A DNA stretch of 42,200 bases from UBA7332 sp051652645 (GCA_051652645.1 JBOFUP010000097.1:1-42200); one strand, 5' to 3'. Positions 8,666-18,799 are shown, counted from the stretch's first letter. Made by a program: numbers and translations. The notes: generated by a model not told the origin, from the sequence alone.

Positions 8666-8688
8666 TTGCCTATATCCCAATTGGGTAA

Positions 8689-8740
8689 TTAAAAGATAGA
8701 ATGAGCAGACTGCTAGCAGTCTGCTCATTCTATCTTTTAA
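8689..8740. terminator. Bidirectional terminator, perfect 52-bp palindrome
   Basis: A perfect palindrome centred on GACTGCTAGCAGTC with flanking AAAAGATAG/CTATCTTTT. It separates the convergent helicase gene (plus) and SusD gene (minus) and gives a T-run in both directions. Confidence 0.85.
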
Positions 8741-8766
8741 TAAATAATATATACGCTAATACCTAT

Positions 8767-10392
8767 TTAAAAATTTGCTACATCCACATCCCACCAAACA
8801 GGAGTAGATATCTTATCGCTGCCATTTAGTATTTCTGCAACAGCCTTAGAAACGCTTAGATAATTACTCTCATACTCTGAAGTAGGTATTGCTGCCCTCT
8901 TGGCATTGTTAACTACCTTAGGACCATAGACAACATTTACTCTAGCCTTTGAGAACGTTCTATAAGGAGGCAACATTCGAGGATATCCTGTTCTTCTGTA
9001 TTCACTCCAAGCAACTGGAGATCCAGCAGGAAACATCGCAATCCATTTCTGAGTGATAATCTTCTCTAGTTTTGACTCATTGTCACTTGCATCCGAAAAG
9101 CGAGGAGTGATAGTGCTTTCTGCTGGAACATTTGACGCTATTTTAGAGTCAAAAGAGCTCCATGAAGATGGTTTTCTCTGAGAGTTTAAATATTCTGTGA
9201 TAGCTTCTTGGTCAGTTATCCCCCACTGCTGCATCGATGCACGAACCCCATTATTGTAATATTCAGATGCATCAGTTGCTCCAGCAAATCCCCTTAGAGC
9301 AGCCTCTGCAAGAAGGAAGTAGCTCTCGGCAGCAGTTGCGAAATATACAGGCGATTGCTCATATGTAGTACCTATACGGAAGGCCGTACCCAAAGAAGAA
9401 AATTGATCAGCCTCTTTCTTTTCAAAAATAGACCCTACTCTCACTCCTGAATATTTGCCATTCACGGGTGAGAAAAATCTCGATAAACGAGGATCTTCAT
9501 ACCCCCCCATTATACTCTCCATATCAGCACTCATTCGCGTATCCCCCCAAGATTGAGCTAGTACACACAATCCATTTAGATAAGGTCCAGTAAATGCTGC
9601 ATTGTCACTGTTGTCAAGTATTAATCCTGAAGAGTGAGCAATGGCTTTCTGTGCTTCCTCTCTTGCTTTCTCTGGATCAGCCTTAACAATGCGCATAGCT
9701 AGTCTAAGTCGCAAAGTATTTGCCAATCTACTCCAACCAGACTTTCGTCCTTTGTAGAATAGATCTTCTGAAGCAGCCGAGACATCAGCACCTTGAGAGA
9801 GTAGCTCTTGTGCTTCATCTAGTTCCTCAAAGAATTTGTTGTATACTACATCTAGAGGACTATATTCAGGTTCTGTTGAGCCATAACTAAGATATGGTAT
9901 TGTTCCATACATATCGGCAGTACGCTCTGATGATATTATTCGGGTGATAATACCCATTGCACATATAGTCTTATCACCAGCTGTCTTATTCGGTAGAGCC
10001 TCATAACTCAAACGCATATCATTTGTTTGCGCCATCACCCTATTCCAATAGTCTAGCATATAAGAATTCCAACCATCAACAAGCTCATAGCTCTGATTAT
10101 TTCTACCATTCTGGAAGTTTGTGGCCGTAGAAAGGTATCCTGCCCAAATGTCAATATTCAAATTGCTTTGAACTTGCAATACCCAAGCAGCGACTGGATA
10201 TGGACCCGAATCATCAGGGTAGATTAATCTTAATGCTTGCGAAAGGTATGATATAGCAGGTGATTTTGCAGCATCATCACCAGTATTTGGAGCGGTAATC
10301 CCAGATTTGTCACTATCTATCTCGGCAAAATTATCAGTACAAGCACCTAGGGTAACTGCCCCGAGTAGTGACATTAATATATATTTTCTCAT
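8767..10392 (-). CDS. SusD/RagB-family nutrient-binding lipoprotein (SusD-like_2 type)
   Basis: A 541-aa lipoprotein with lipobox LGAC (Cys18). SusD proteins form the lid on a SusC channel at the cell surface and capture glycan or peptide ligands. Typical sequence features are the helical N-terminus, SGWSRLANTLRLRLAMRI, the AESYFLLAEAALRG helix and the late ITQKWIAMFPAGSPVAWSE segment, which point to the SusD-like_2 family rather than the SusD/RagB family of the second locus. It follows its SusC partner by 25 nt and ends the sigma-fecR-susC-susD operon. The ligand cannot be read from the sequence. Confidence 0.88.
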   Translation of the reverse strand: MRKYILMSLLGAVTLGACTDNFAEIDSDKSGITAPNTGDDAAKSPAISYLSQALRLIYPDDSGPYPVAAWVLQVQSNLNIDIWAGYLSTATNFQNGRNNQSYELVDGWNSYMLDYWNRVMAQTNDMRLSYEALPNKTAGDKTICAMGIITRIISSERTADMYGTIPYLSYGSTEPEYSPLDVVYNKFFEELDEAQELLSQGADVSAASEDLFYKGRKSGWSRLANTLRLRLAMRIVKADPEKAREEAQKAIAHSSGLILDNSDNAAFTGPYLNGLCVLAQSWGDTRMSADMESIMGGYEDPRLSRFFSPVNGKYSGVRVGSIFEKKEADQFSSLGTAFRIGTTYEQSPVYFATAAESYFLLAEAALRGFAGATDASEYYNNGVRASMQQWGITDQEAITEYLNSQRKPSSWSSFDSKIASNVPAESTITPRFSDASDNESKLEKIITQKWIAMFPAGSPVAWSEYRRTGYPRMLPPYRTFSKARVNVVYGPKVVNNAKRAAIPTSEYESNYLSVSKAVAEILNGSDKISTPVWWDVDVANF

Positions 10393-10417
10393 TAGTTTCA
10401 GATTTAAATCAGAGTAT

Positions 10418-13400
10418 TTAGAATATTACGTTAACACCAAACCCTATACTTCTTGTAGCTGGTAGAGCAAAGGTTTCAACACCCGAGAGTAGGTTGTCCG
10501 AGAAAGATGTAATCTCTGAATCTACCGGAGCTGGCTTGTAGAAGTAGAATAGGTTGCGACCTATAAGAGACACCGTTACTCCTTTTATTGCACTATTGGC
10601 TAACCACTCAGATGGTATTGAATAACCGAATGAAAGCTCTCTAAGTCTTATCGTTGTAGCATCATAAGCATACTCGCCCCATGCTCCTTCTTTACCACCG
10701 ATAAGCTTATAGTACTCTTGAGCTGAATACTTCTTACCATTAACATCTATCCCACCATTATTTCTGGCTATGGCAGTGTTCTTACCATTACCTGCAAAAT
10801 CAAGAAGAGACTCAGTCATAGATATCACTTTGCCACCAAATCGTCCATCAATTAACATGGAAAGTCTAAAGTTCTTATAACTGAAACTATTGTTCCATCC
10901 CATCATAAATTTAGGATTAGCATTTCCTATGTATTCAAGATCTTCCGACAACATAGGTTCTGAATCTACAACCACTCCGTCTATCTCAGTATCTTTAAGA
11001 ATAAAATTGCCTGATGCATCTCGTGCAACCTTATAAGCATACATATCACCTAAACTAGATCCCTTCTTAACTTTAGATACGAAACGGCTCTTGTCATCTC
11101 TTGATATTATAAACTCATCAGCAGAGGCGTGTAGTTTCTTAACCTCATTGACATTCTTAGAGAAGTTAAGTGTTGAGGTCCATTCCAAAGCACCCAATCT
11201 AGGAGATACAGATACTGAAGCTTCAAATCCTTGGTTTTGGATATCTCCACCATTAACCCAGAAATAGTTAACGCCACTACCGAGTGGAGCACTAATTCTA
11301 AATAGTTGATTCGTTGTATTTGTCTTATAGTAAGTAAGATCAAACTTCAAAAGATTTTGCCAAAACCCTAGCTCAAGACCAGCCTCTATTGAACGAGTCA
11401 ACTCAGGTTTTAAAACTTCTCCTGGACGAACAATAACGTCAGGCTTCATTAACCCACCATCAGTACTTACACGATAAGTCTCTTTGGTGATGAAAGGAGG
11501 CAACTCAGAACCCACTTCTGTATATGAGCCCCTAAGCTTGATTAGATTAACCACCTCTTTGTCAAGATTCATAAACTCGGAGATCACAGCTGAAACTCCA
11601 ACAGAAGGGAAGAAATAGCTATTCTTACTCTCTGGTAGAGAGGATGCCCAGTCATTTCTTCCTGTGTGTGACAAGAATAGAGCATTTCTCCAAGCAAACT
11701 CAACAGAGTAGAAAAATGACTGCACTTGTTTGCGTGAGTAAAGATTCTCCATGTATCCCCCCTCAGCAAAGTTGATATTGGAAACCTCAAAGTAGTTCGG
11801 ATGGAATATAGCACCTCTATTTCCTGAATATCTTGTTCCTCTGCTTGTAAAATCATTTATAGAAGCTCCTGCAATAGCATTTAATCTAAGATCTTTAGCT
11901 ATATCCTTATTGAACGTCAGTAGAGCATCTGCATAATATTGCTGAGCAAACCCTGACTGCTCATTGTAATTCCCTTTATCTCCAGCAAGAGTTAAGTTAG
12001 TACCTTGATATAGCTTAGAGCGAAGTAAGTCATTTGTCTTATCCACATTTCCTCTAAGTTGAAGGTTCAACCAATCAGTGAAATTTACCTTCATACTCAT
12101 TGACATCAATAGTCTGTCGCTACTATTGTTGTTTCTCTCACGATTTGTTATCCAATATGGATTCTCATATACATCTGTTGGAGCTATTGGCCAATTCTGA
12201 TAGTATCTATTTGGGTCTGGATTACTCTCATAAGGAGCCGTCCCCTTTAGCTCGTAGTTTTTGTATTGAGCTAGATCAAAGTTACCTGGCATCTTGTAGA
12301 ATGAGACCAATGGGTTACCATATAGACCTGGTGCATATGGGTTATCAATAGTCTGCTGTGTGTAGGTAACCTTTGCATCCAACTCAAGAAGCTCCTTAAA
12401 GAACTTACCAGAACCTCTAACATTTAAGTTATGACGGTTCATGTCATTATTCGGAATAAGTCCCTTGGTGAATGTATTTGAGTAGGATGCAAACATTCTA
12501 ACCATCTCATTACCCGCTGTAAAATTCACGCTATTAACCGTGTTTACACCAGTTTGTAAAAAATCATCATAAGAGTTCTTGTTTCGTCCCGCCTGTGATG
12601 ACTTATCACCCCAACTCTCCTCATAAGGGTTCCCAGCTGAAGAGCCGTATGTACTCTGAAAGTTTGGCTTATAAGCGGCCATATCAAAGGTCGTATTAGT
12701 TGAGACCTCTATTCTAGCTTGACCAGCTTTACCTCTCTTTGTAGTTATTAGTATTGCTCCATTAGCCGCACTATTACCATAGAGTGCAGCCGCTGAAGGC
12801 CCTTTAAGTATCTGTAGATCTTCAATATCATCAGGGTTGATTGATGATAACCCATCAGAACCTAGAGTAACCCCACCGTATGCTCCTTGATCGGTTGATG
12901 TTCTTGGATTGTAGTTTGTCACAGGCATACCATCGATAACGATAAGAGGTTGCCCAGTACCATTTAATGAGTTATTACCACGAAGAACAATCTTTGTAGC
13001 AGACCCAGCTCCTCCAGATGCTTGTTGTATATTCACATTTGAAACCTTACCTGTAATTGAGTTGGTAAAGTTCCCACTCTTGACTGTCATCAACTCCTTG
13101 GTATCTAACCCCTGAGCTGAGTATGTTAATGCTCTAACATTTTTGCGTACACCCAGAGCAGTAACAACAACCTCTTGAACAGATTTCACATCAGGCTCAA
13201 GATTGATCTTAAGCGTAGATCTATCATCTACAACCAATTCAAATGGGTCGTAACTAACATAAGAAAAAACCAATACTTCACCTTTTGATGCTTCAAAAGA
13301 GAAGTTTCCATCATAGTCAGTTATTGTTCCTATTGTTGTTCCTTTTATTGTAATATTTACACTTGGAAGAGGCTCGTTGTTCTCGTCTAAAACTACGCCA

Positions 13401-13738
13401 GTTAGTTTACGTTTAGCCCCACTCTCTTTAGGCTGTAATTTATAGATATTCACATACTTATCCTTCACCTCAAACTCCAGAGGTTGTCCTTCAAATATCT
13501 TTTTCAAAAGCTCCTCTATAGGCATATCCTTAGCATCGATAGTAATCTTTGCATTAACGTTAATATCATTCTGTTTATACCAGAAAGAGTAGCCGGTCTG
13601 TTTTTTTAGAGACTCTATCGCCTCTCCTACGGTTGCATCCTTTACATTAAGAGTCACCTTCTGAGCAACCATTACGTTAGCACTCAAGAGAATGCTACCC
13701 AAAAGAATCAGAAACCTTTTTCGTGAGTTCATTTTCAT
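10418..13738 (-). CDS. SusC/RagA-family TonB-dependent outer-membrane transporter with STN domain
   Basis: An 1106-aa protein. It has a signal peptide (1-25, cleaved near VAQK), an STN secretin/TonB short domain (about 27-100), a carboxypeptidase-D-like domain (about 112-187) and the conserved VQEVVVTALG stretch (from about 187). A plug domain with LRGNNSLNGTGQPLIVIDG and GPSAAALYG follows, then the 22-strand barrel ending in GFGVNVIF. The STN domain marks a transducing transporter: it contacts FecR in the periplasm and reports ligand binding to the ECF sigma factor. It lies between fecR (91 nt upstream) and susD (25 nt downstream). No truncation is seen. Confidence 0.93.
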   Translation of the reverse strand: MKMNSRKRFLILLGSILLSANVMVAQKVTLNVKDATVGEAIESLKKQTGYSFWYKQNDINVNAKITIDAKDMPIEELLKKIFEGQPLEFEVKDKYVNIYKLQPKESGAKRKLTGVVLDENNEPLPSVNITIKGTTIGTITDYDGNFSFEASKGEVLVFSYVSYDPFELVVDDRSTLKINLEPDVKSVQEVVVTALGVRKNVRALTYSAQGLDTKELMTVKSGNFTNSITGKVSNVNIQQASGGAGSATKIVLRGNNSLNGTGQPLIVIDGMPVTNYNPRTSTDQGAYGGVTLGSDGLSSINPDDIEDLQILKGPSAAALYGNSAANGAILITTKRGKAGQARIEVSTNTTFDMAAYKPNFQSTYGSSAGNPYEESWGDKSSQAGRNKNSYDDFLQTGVNTVNSVNFTAGNEMVRMFASYSNTFTKGLIPNNDMNRHNLNVRGSGKFFKELLELDAKVTYTQQTIDNPYAPGLYGNPLVSFYKMPGNFDLAQYKNYELKGTAPYESNPDPNRYYQNWPIAPTDVYENPYWITNRERNNNSSDRLLMSMSMKVNFTDWLNLQLRGNVDKTNDLLRSKLYQGTNLTLAGDKGNYNEQSGFAQQYYADALLTFNKDIAKDLRLNAIAGASINDFTSRGTRYSGNRGAIFHPNYFEVSNINFAEGGYMENLYSRKQVQSFFYSVEFAWRNALFLSHTGRNDWASSLPESKNSYFFPSVGVSAVISEFMNLDKEVVNLIKLRGSYTEVGSELPPFITKETYRVSTDGGLMKPDVIVRPGEVLKPELTRSIEAGLELGFWQNLLKFDLTYYKTNTTNQLFRISAPLGSGVNYFWVNGGDIQNQGFEASVSVSPRLGALEWTSTLNFSKNVNEVKKLHASADEFIISRDDKSRFVSKVKKGSSLGDMYAYKVARDASGNFILKDTEIDGVVVDSEPMLSEDLEYIGNANPKFMMGWNNSFSYKNFRLSMLIDGRFGGKVISMTESLLDFAGNGKNTAIARNNGGIDVNGKKYSAQEYYKLIGGKEGAWGEYAYDATTIRLRELSFGYSIPSEWLANSAIKGVTVSLIGRNLFYFYKPAPVDSEITSFSDNLLSGVETFALPATRSIGFGVNVIF

Positions 13739-13829
13739 GTTAAACTATAAGATTATTAAGGTACAAAAAAGAAAAGAAAGAGAAAATAAGGGTCTGTTTG
13801 CAATCTGTTTAGTTCTTCTTACATCATAG

Positions 13830-14813
13830 TTATTGATCAATTTTATTGGTTGTTATCTCAATGTTTTTATTACTTACTCGGTAGTTAAAATTATTGCTAA
13901 CACTGATAATATCGAGGATCTTAGTAATAGGATCACTCTTATCAATTTCTCCATAGTAAACCTCATCAAGCAACTTTGGATCGCGCACCTCAATATTAAC
14001 ACCATAGATTCGCTCTAATTGTCTTACAATCTCTCCAAAGCTTCTGTTCCTAAAGATATATTTGCCAGCTCTCCAGCTCTCTGAATTCGGATCATACCTG
14101 CCTACTTTCATAGACCTATCACTGCGAACAAACTCCACCTTCTCATTGGCTGTTAGTATCACTCCATCATCATCTGACAAATAGTCTGTAATCTGAACTT
14201 TACCGCTCTGCACCTCCACTTTTAGTGATGGTTCATCTTTATAAGACTGAACATTAAATTCTGTACCAAGCACTCTCACAGAAATCTCACCAGCATTGAC
14301 AATAAAAGGGTGTTTAGTATCTCTTTTTACCTCAAAAAAAGCCTCACCACTTAGGGCAACTTTCCTTGATCGACTATTAAAATGATCTGGATATTTTAGC
14401 TCACTATTACTATTAAGCCAAACAATTGAACCATCAGAGAGAACAACCCGAGCACTTTCACCAGGACCTACTGATATCTCTTGGTATTGGGGTTCATAGT
14501 TCAACTCTGATTTCCATCTTAAAAGTGATTGAAACGAGATTACAATTAAGGCAACAGCGGCATATTGTATCCATCTAGAGCCTATTGTCATTTTTAATAG
14601 GCTATACACTTTTGGCACGCCATTCACCATATTGTCTTTATCATCATCAGAGAGCCTCTCTTCACTATCATCTATGAGTGAAAGGACATAACTATTCTTT
14701 AGACGAATTAGCTCTTCTCTATTTTTAGAAGACTCATTAAGCCAACATTTCAATTTGGCTAACTCCTCTTCATTAGCCTTGTGATTTAAATACTTTCTAA
14801 TAATTGATTGCAT
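13830..14813 (-). CDS. FecR-family anti-sigma factor
   Basis: A 327-aa inner-membrane protein. The cytoplasmic N-terminal part (1-78) should bind the sigma factor, one transmembrane helix lies at about 81-99, the periplasmic FecR domain at about 110-210 (GPGESARVVLSDGSIVWLNS, then LSGEAFFEVKRD and VRVLGTEFNV) and a DUF4974 domain at about 255-325. The frame is open to 14915, but that start would sit inside the hairpin at 14902-14935 and add an odd hydrophobic stretch, so ATG 14813 (MQSIIRKYLN) is chosen. It lies between the ECF sigma gene and its STN-SusC partner. Confidence 0.9.
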   Translation of the reverse strand: MQSIIRKYLNHKANEEELAKLKCWLNESSKNREELIRLKNSYVLSLIDDSEERLSDDDKDNMVNGVPKVYSLLKMTIGSRWIQYAAVALIVISFQSLLRWKSELNYEPQYQEISVGPGESARVVLSDGSIVWLNSNSELKYPDHFNSRSRKVALSGEAFFEVKRDTKHPFIVNAGEISVRVLGTEFNVQSYKDEPSLKVEVQSGKVQITDYLSDDDGVILTANEKVEFVRSDRSMKVGRYDPNSESWRAGKYIFRNRSFGEIVRQLERIYGVNIEVRDPKLLDEVYYGEIDKSDPITKILDIISVSNNFNYRVSNKNIEITTNKIDQ

Positions 14814-14901
14814 AAACAGATTCCTTGATTTTCTCTTTCTATATGGAATACGCTTAATAAGCATAAGCACCCACAAGAAAAGTTGAAATTTTATAAAGCA
14901 A

Positions 14902-14935
14902 AATAAAACCATCAATATTCATTGACGGTTTTATT
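14902..14935 (-). terminator. Hairpin between ECF sigma and fecR genes, probable attenuator
   Basis: The arms 14902-14916 and 14921-14935 pair with one mismatch around loop ATTC. On the minus strand the stem ends in TTTTATTTTGC. It lies 28 nt after the sigma stop codon, so it could end most sigma transcripts before fecR. Confidence 0.55.
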
Positions 14936-14963
14936 GCTAATATTTAGACTATTAGGTGAAATA

Positions 14964-15560
14964 TCACATTGGAAATAAAAAGAATAGAATTGGCGTAAAC
15001 TCCTTTAGATCACGCCTCAACAACATTAATGCTTGAGATATTCTGCGCTCGACAGTTCTCACTGAAACACCAACTTTGGAAGATATCTCCTTATAGGTTA
15101 ACTCATCTTGCCTGCTCAGAAGGAAAACCTGTTTACACTCCTCTGGTAGAGAAGCTATAGAATTGTCCACTATTGTCCTCATCTCTTTGAATGTGACACT
15201 CTCTACATCTAAATCCTCTAAAGCCATAAGGTTTATCTCATTCTCTGTCACCTTTGACCTACTCTGCTGAACATAACTACTCCTCACCTGGAGCTTACGC
15301 AGATGAGAAAGAGCAAAATTTCTTGTTGTAGTTACGAGGAACCCCTCAAGATGATCATCCGAGACAATAGATTCTCTTGCCTCCCAAAGCTTAATAAAAC
15401 AATTCTGAATAATATCATCACACTCATCTACATCTACAACATACTCATAGGCAAATCGATGAAGACGCTTTGCGTATAAATTGAATATTTCGCTAAAAGC
15501 ATCCTCATCTCCATTATTTAGCTTGTTGATGGTTATCTTATTAATTTTTCTACTTGTCAT
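14964..15560 (-). CDS. ECF-type RNA polymerase sigma factor (Bacteroidota sigma-70 family)
   Basis: A 198-aa protein with sigma region 2 (about 12-85: LHRFAYEYVVDVDECDDIIQ, FIKLWEAR) and region 4 (about 120-180: LPEECKQVFLLSRQDELTYK, then VSVRTVERRISQAL). It has no signal or membrane segment. It is expected to be held by the adjacent FecR protein and released when the STN-SusC transporter is loaded, then to activate the downstream susCD genes. It is divergent from the GH20 gene across about 180 nt. Confidence 0.92.
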   Translation of the reverse strand: MTSRKINKITINKLNNGDEDAFSEIFNLYAKRLHRFAYEYVVDVDECDDIIQNCFIKLWEARESIVSDDHLEGFLVTTTRNFALSHLRKLQVRSSYVQQSRSKVTENEINLMALEDLDVESVTFKEMRTIVDNSIASLPEECKQVFLLSRQDELTYKEISSKVGVSVRTVERRISQALMLLRRDLKEFTPILFFLFPM

Positions 15561-15582
15561 AGTATTAGATCTTCTATAATGG

Positions 15583-15613
15583 CAAAAGTAACAAAAGATA
15601 ATAATAAAGCAAG
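15583..15613 (-). promoter_or_regulatory. Promoter of the left ECF sigma gene
   Basis: Read on the minus strand: CTTG (15613-15610), 19 nt, then TACTTTTG (15590-15583), matching the TAnnTTTG -7 box exactly and the -33 TTTG at three of four positions. The ATG lies 22 nt further. Confidence 0.55.
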
Positions 15614-15739
15614 AATAGTTAAATCATTCATCTCTCATCTGTTCAATTATAGGAGGTTAAAATAAAAAAGTAGTATTAATTTGTGGGTATAAGATAAAGA
15701 GAAACGTTTATTGGATTAGAAACTCCTATTAATAAATAT

Positions 15740-18001
15740 ATGAAACTAAAAAATCGATTTACCACTCTTTTAGGTATATCTCTTCTATTTTCCTGCTCCA
15801 ATAATGGTGATACAATAGATCGCTACGTAGATGTAACCCCTACTCCGAGAGAGATTAAGCATGGGAAGGATATATTTACTCTAAGCAAATCAACTACTTT
15901 TTGGATAGACGAAGCTGACTCGCTAACAAATATCAAGGAGCACTTCCTCAAACGAATACATTCTGGGTTAGGGTTCACAACAGAAAAAACAAACGATATA
16001 GCTAATGCTGACATTAGATTAGTGATTGACTCCACGAATAATATATCTTTTGATGGATATACACTCGATATAACTAAAGAGAACATTGTGATATCCTCTT
16101 CTAATGCTAGGGGGCTTTTCTATGGACTTCAAACACTTTGGCAACTTCTGCCACCATCATTTGAAAAACTAGATAATAACAAAATAAGCGATCACATTTC
16201 CATAGCTTCTGTATCTATTAAGGACTCCCCTAATTTCAAATATAGGGGAATGATGCTCGATGCTTGCCGTCATTTCCAAGAGATTGAGTTCATAAAAAAA
16301 CAGTTAGACATTATGGCTAGCTACAAAATGAACCAATTCCATTGGCACTTAACGGAGGACCAACTATGGACTATTGAGATAGATAAATACCCATTACTTA
16401 CAGAGATAGGATCAAAAAGGAAAGAACCTGATGGCACGACTCACTCTGGATACTACTCAAAAGAGGATATAAAAGAGATAGTCAAATACGCTTCTGAGAG
16501 ATATATTACTGTAATCCCCGAGATAGAACTACCTGGTCACGCGATGGCTGCCTTAACTGCTTACCCTGAACTCTCGTGTACTGGTGGACCATTTGAAATT
16601 AGAAACACTTGGGGTGTAGAAGACAACCTTTATTGTGCCGGAAACGAGAGAGTTTTTGAATTCCTTGGAAACATATTCGATGAGGTCGTTGAACTATTCC
16701 CTAGTAAATATATTCATATAGGAGGAGATGAAGCCCCAAAGAGTATTTGGGCAAAGTGTCCTAAATGTCAAAAACGTATAAAGGATAACAATCTTAAGAA
16801 CGAAGAAGAGCTGCAAAGTTGGTTTATCCATAGGGTTGAAAATATGCTTCTTGAAAGAGGGAAAATGATCATCGGATGGGATGAGATACTCGAAGGAGGT
16901 CTTGCTCCATCAGCTACCGTGATGTCTTGGCAGGGAGAAAAAGGAGGAATAGCAGCGGCAAGCATGGGGCATGATGTTATTATGACACCCACAACGTGGT
17001 GCTATCTAAACTTCGGGCAAGGTTCAGTGGAGGTCGAACCAATTACTATTGAATATAATTTCCCACTAGAGAAGTGCTATGCTTACCACCCAATACCAGA
17101 AGCTATACCTAAAGAGAAACGACATCACATAATTGGCATTCAAGGTAACATGTGGACCGAATATATTAGCACCCCATCGGAGGTAGAATACTACATTTAC
17201 CCTAGACTCCTAGCTATTGCTGAAACAGGATGGAGTACACCAGAGAACAAAAATTGGGATAGCTTCATGAATCGTCTAGATTCACAACTTGAAAGACTTG
17301 AAAATAGAGGCGTCAATTACCATATACCTATGCCAGAGGGACCGCTATCGGATACGATAGAGTTTATTAATAGCACATCATTATTATTCAGCAATAATAG
17401 AGGTTATGAAATGATCTACACTCTTGATGGTAGTGAACCAAACTTGAGATCTAATAGATACACTAATCCTTTAGAAATTAGAGATAATAGTCAGTTAAAA
17501 ATAGCTACTATTACACCTTGGGGTAGAGTCTCGAACATCAGGACTATATTACTCAAAAGTGGTAAGTATGGAACTCCATCAATCGAACCCATAAAATTTA
17601 CTTGCAAAAGAGCTGAGGGGCACTTTCGAGATTGTAGCGAGCTTAAAGAGGCGACATGGAGTACAGAATACCCCGTAAGAGACTTCCAAGACAATCTAAA
17701 ACCAGAAGATCTTGGAGCTCTAGCCTACGAAGGGTCATTCGAAATAACAAATGACAGCGTCTACTGTTTTACTACTGAAATGGATGAGTTATACATAGGT
17801 GGAAATATGGTGCTTCAAAATAACGGAAAACTTATTCGACACAGCAGAAGCAGAACATCTATAGCACTCGCAAAAGGCATACACCACTTCAAGCTTGTTA
17901 TGCTAAATGACAATTTCGGTGGTTTCCCAAGAGCTTGGAATAAAAAAGGGTTTCATCTAATAAACCATGATGGAGAATTAATAGAAATAAATATGTTGTA
18001 A
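15740..18001 (+). CDS. GH20 beta-N-acetylhexosaminidase, lipoprotein
   Basis: A 753-aa exo-hexosaminidase that removes terminal GlcNAc/GalNAc from glycans. The lipobox LFSC (Cys19) predicts lipid anchoring. Domains are GH20b (about 30-155), a GH20 TIM barrel (about 165-505) with MLDACRHFQ, NQFHWHLTEDQ, the catalytic pair Asp330-Glu331 in HIGGDEAPKS, and MSWQGEKGG. A chitobiase-C-terminal-like strand region follows (about 550-620, YTLDGSEPNLRS), then a C-terminal beta module of carbohydrate-binding or PA14-like appearance (about 640-753). It is divergent from the left ECF/FecR/SusCD operon and is its likely enzymatic partner. A terminator follows. Confidence 0.93.
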   Translation: MKLKNRFTTLLGISLLFSCSNNGDTIDRYVDVTPTPREIKHGKDIFTLSKSTTFWIDEADSLTNIKEHFLKRIHSGLGFTTEKTNDIANADIRLVIDSTNNISFDGYTLDITKENIVISSSNARGLFYGLQTLWQLLPPSFEKLDNNKISDHISIASVSIKDSPNFKYRGMMLDACRHFQEIEFIKKQLDIMASYKMNQFHWHLTEDQLWTIEIDKYPLLTEIGSKRKEPDGTTHSGYYSKEDIKEIVKYASERYITVIPEIELPGHAMAALTAYPELSCTGGPFEIRNTWGVEDNLYCAGNERVFEFLGNIFDEVVELFPSKYIHIGGDEAPKSIWAKCPKCQKRIKDNNLKNEEELQSWFIHRVENMLLERGKMIIGWDEILEGGLAPSATVMSWQGEKGGIAAASMGHDVIMTPTTWCYLNFGQGSVEVEPITIEYNFPLEKCYAYHPIPEAIPKEKRHHIIGIQGNMWTEYISTPSEVEYYIYPRLLAIAETGWSTPENKNWDSFMNRLDSQLERLENRGVNYHIPMPEGPLSDTIEFINSTSLLFSNNRGYEMIYTLDGSEPNLRSNRYTNPLEIRDNSQLKIATITPWGRVSNIRTILLKSGKYGTPSIEPIKFTCKRAEGHFRDCSELKEATWSTEYPVRDFQDNLKPEDLGALAYEGSFEITNDSVYCFTTEMDELYIGGNMVLQNNGKLIRHSRSRTSIALAKGIHHFKLVMLNDNFGGFPRAWNKKGFHLINHDGELIEINML

Positions 18002-18016
18002 AATATAAAAAACATT

Positions 18017-18054
18017 TGCGGTATGGATAAATAACACTATCCATACCGCATTTT
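18017..18054 (+). terminator. Terminator of the GH20 gene
   Basis: TGCGGTATGGATA (18017-18029) pairs exactly with 18038-18050 and is followed by TTTT. Confidence 0.8.
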
Positions 18055-18163
18055 AGCAAATATGAAAGTGAAAAGAGTAACTAAACCTGAATATTGTCAA
18101 ATAAACAAACAGAAAAAACACAAATTGACACACCTCATAGCATAATATATTCAATCAAAATCA

Positions 18164-18171
18164 TATCTTTG
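18164..18171 (+). promoter_or_regulatory. -7 promoter element of the right ECF sigma gene
   Basis: TATCTTTG matches TAnnTTTG and lies 43 nt before the sigma start codon. No clear TTTG is present 19-21 nt upstream, so the promoter may be weak or activator-dependent. Confidence 0.45.
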
Positions 18172-18214
18172 CTATTATAGTGATAATATTTACAATTTTA
18201 ATAAACTAGGTGCT

Positions 18215-18799
18215 ATGTTAAAACAATTATGGAAACAATATTCCGAGGATGGGAATGAGAGAGCTTTCTCTACTCTATTCACACTTATTGCTTCCGACCT
18301 TTACAGCTACGGTACTAACCTAGGGTACAACAGCGATGATGTAAACGATGCTATTCAAGACGTATTCATTAATCTTCATTGCAATAATAAGATTAACATA
18401 AAGGGAGAGACAATAAAATTCTATCTTCTACGATCTGTGAAAAATAGGCTTATAGATATACAGAGAGCCAAAAAGCCTACTAGTGAGCTTGACAACACAT
18501 TAATAGAGTTCCAACTCCAACTTTCAATTGAAGATGAATACATTAACAATGAGAGAATCTTCATAATGAAAGAGCAAGTAAGTGCTATCCTAAATCAACT
18601 TACAGATCATCAAAAAGAGATAATATATCTTAGGTACATAGAGGATCTTGATTACGATCAGATAGCTGATATACTAAATATGAATGTCCAGAATATAAGA
18701 GGTCAAGTATTCAAAACACTTCAGAAACTCCGCAAATTAAATACCCAAGAAGAGACAATTATTCTGCTTTTAATCTCCTCCTATTTCAAATCAATGTAG
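18215..18799 (+). CDS. ECF-type RNA polymerase sigma factor
   Basis: A 194-aa protein with sigma region 2 (about 10-85: SDDVNDAIQDVFINLH, FYLLRSVKNRLID) and region 4 (about 125-175: LTDHQKEIIYLRYIEDLDYD, QIADILNMNVQNIRGQVF). It shares little wording with the left sigma factor beyond family positions, so the two are old paralogues rather than a recent copy. It is followed after 99 nt by fecR and begins the large plus-strand locus that ends with the subtilase. Confidence 0.9.
   Translation: MLKQLWKQYSEDGNERAFSTLFTLIASDLYSYGTNLGYNSDDVNDAIQDVFINLHCNNKINIKGETIKFYLLRSVKNRLIDIQRAKKPTSELDNTLIEFQLQLSIEDEYINNERIFIMKEQVSAILNQLTDHQKEIIYLRYIEDLDYDQIADILNMNVQNIRGQVFKTLQKLRKLNTQEETIILLLISSYFKSM

Noticed and set aside
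11107..12351. Several open frames overlapping the left SusC barrel
   Set aside because: All are inside the intact SusC reading frame, which has continuous family similarity.
14814..14915. Longer FecR start giving a 361-aa protein
   Set aside because: That start lies inside the intergenic hairpin and adds a hydrophobic stretch that FecR proteins do not have; ATG 14813 fits the family.
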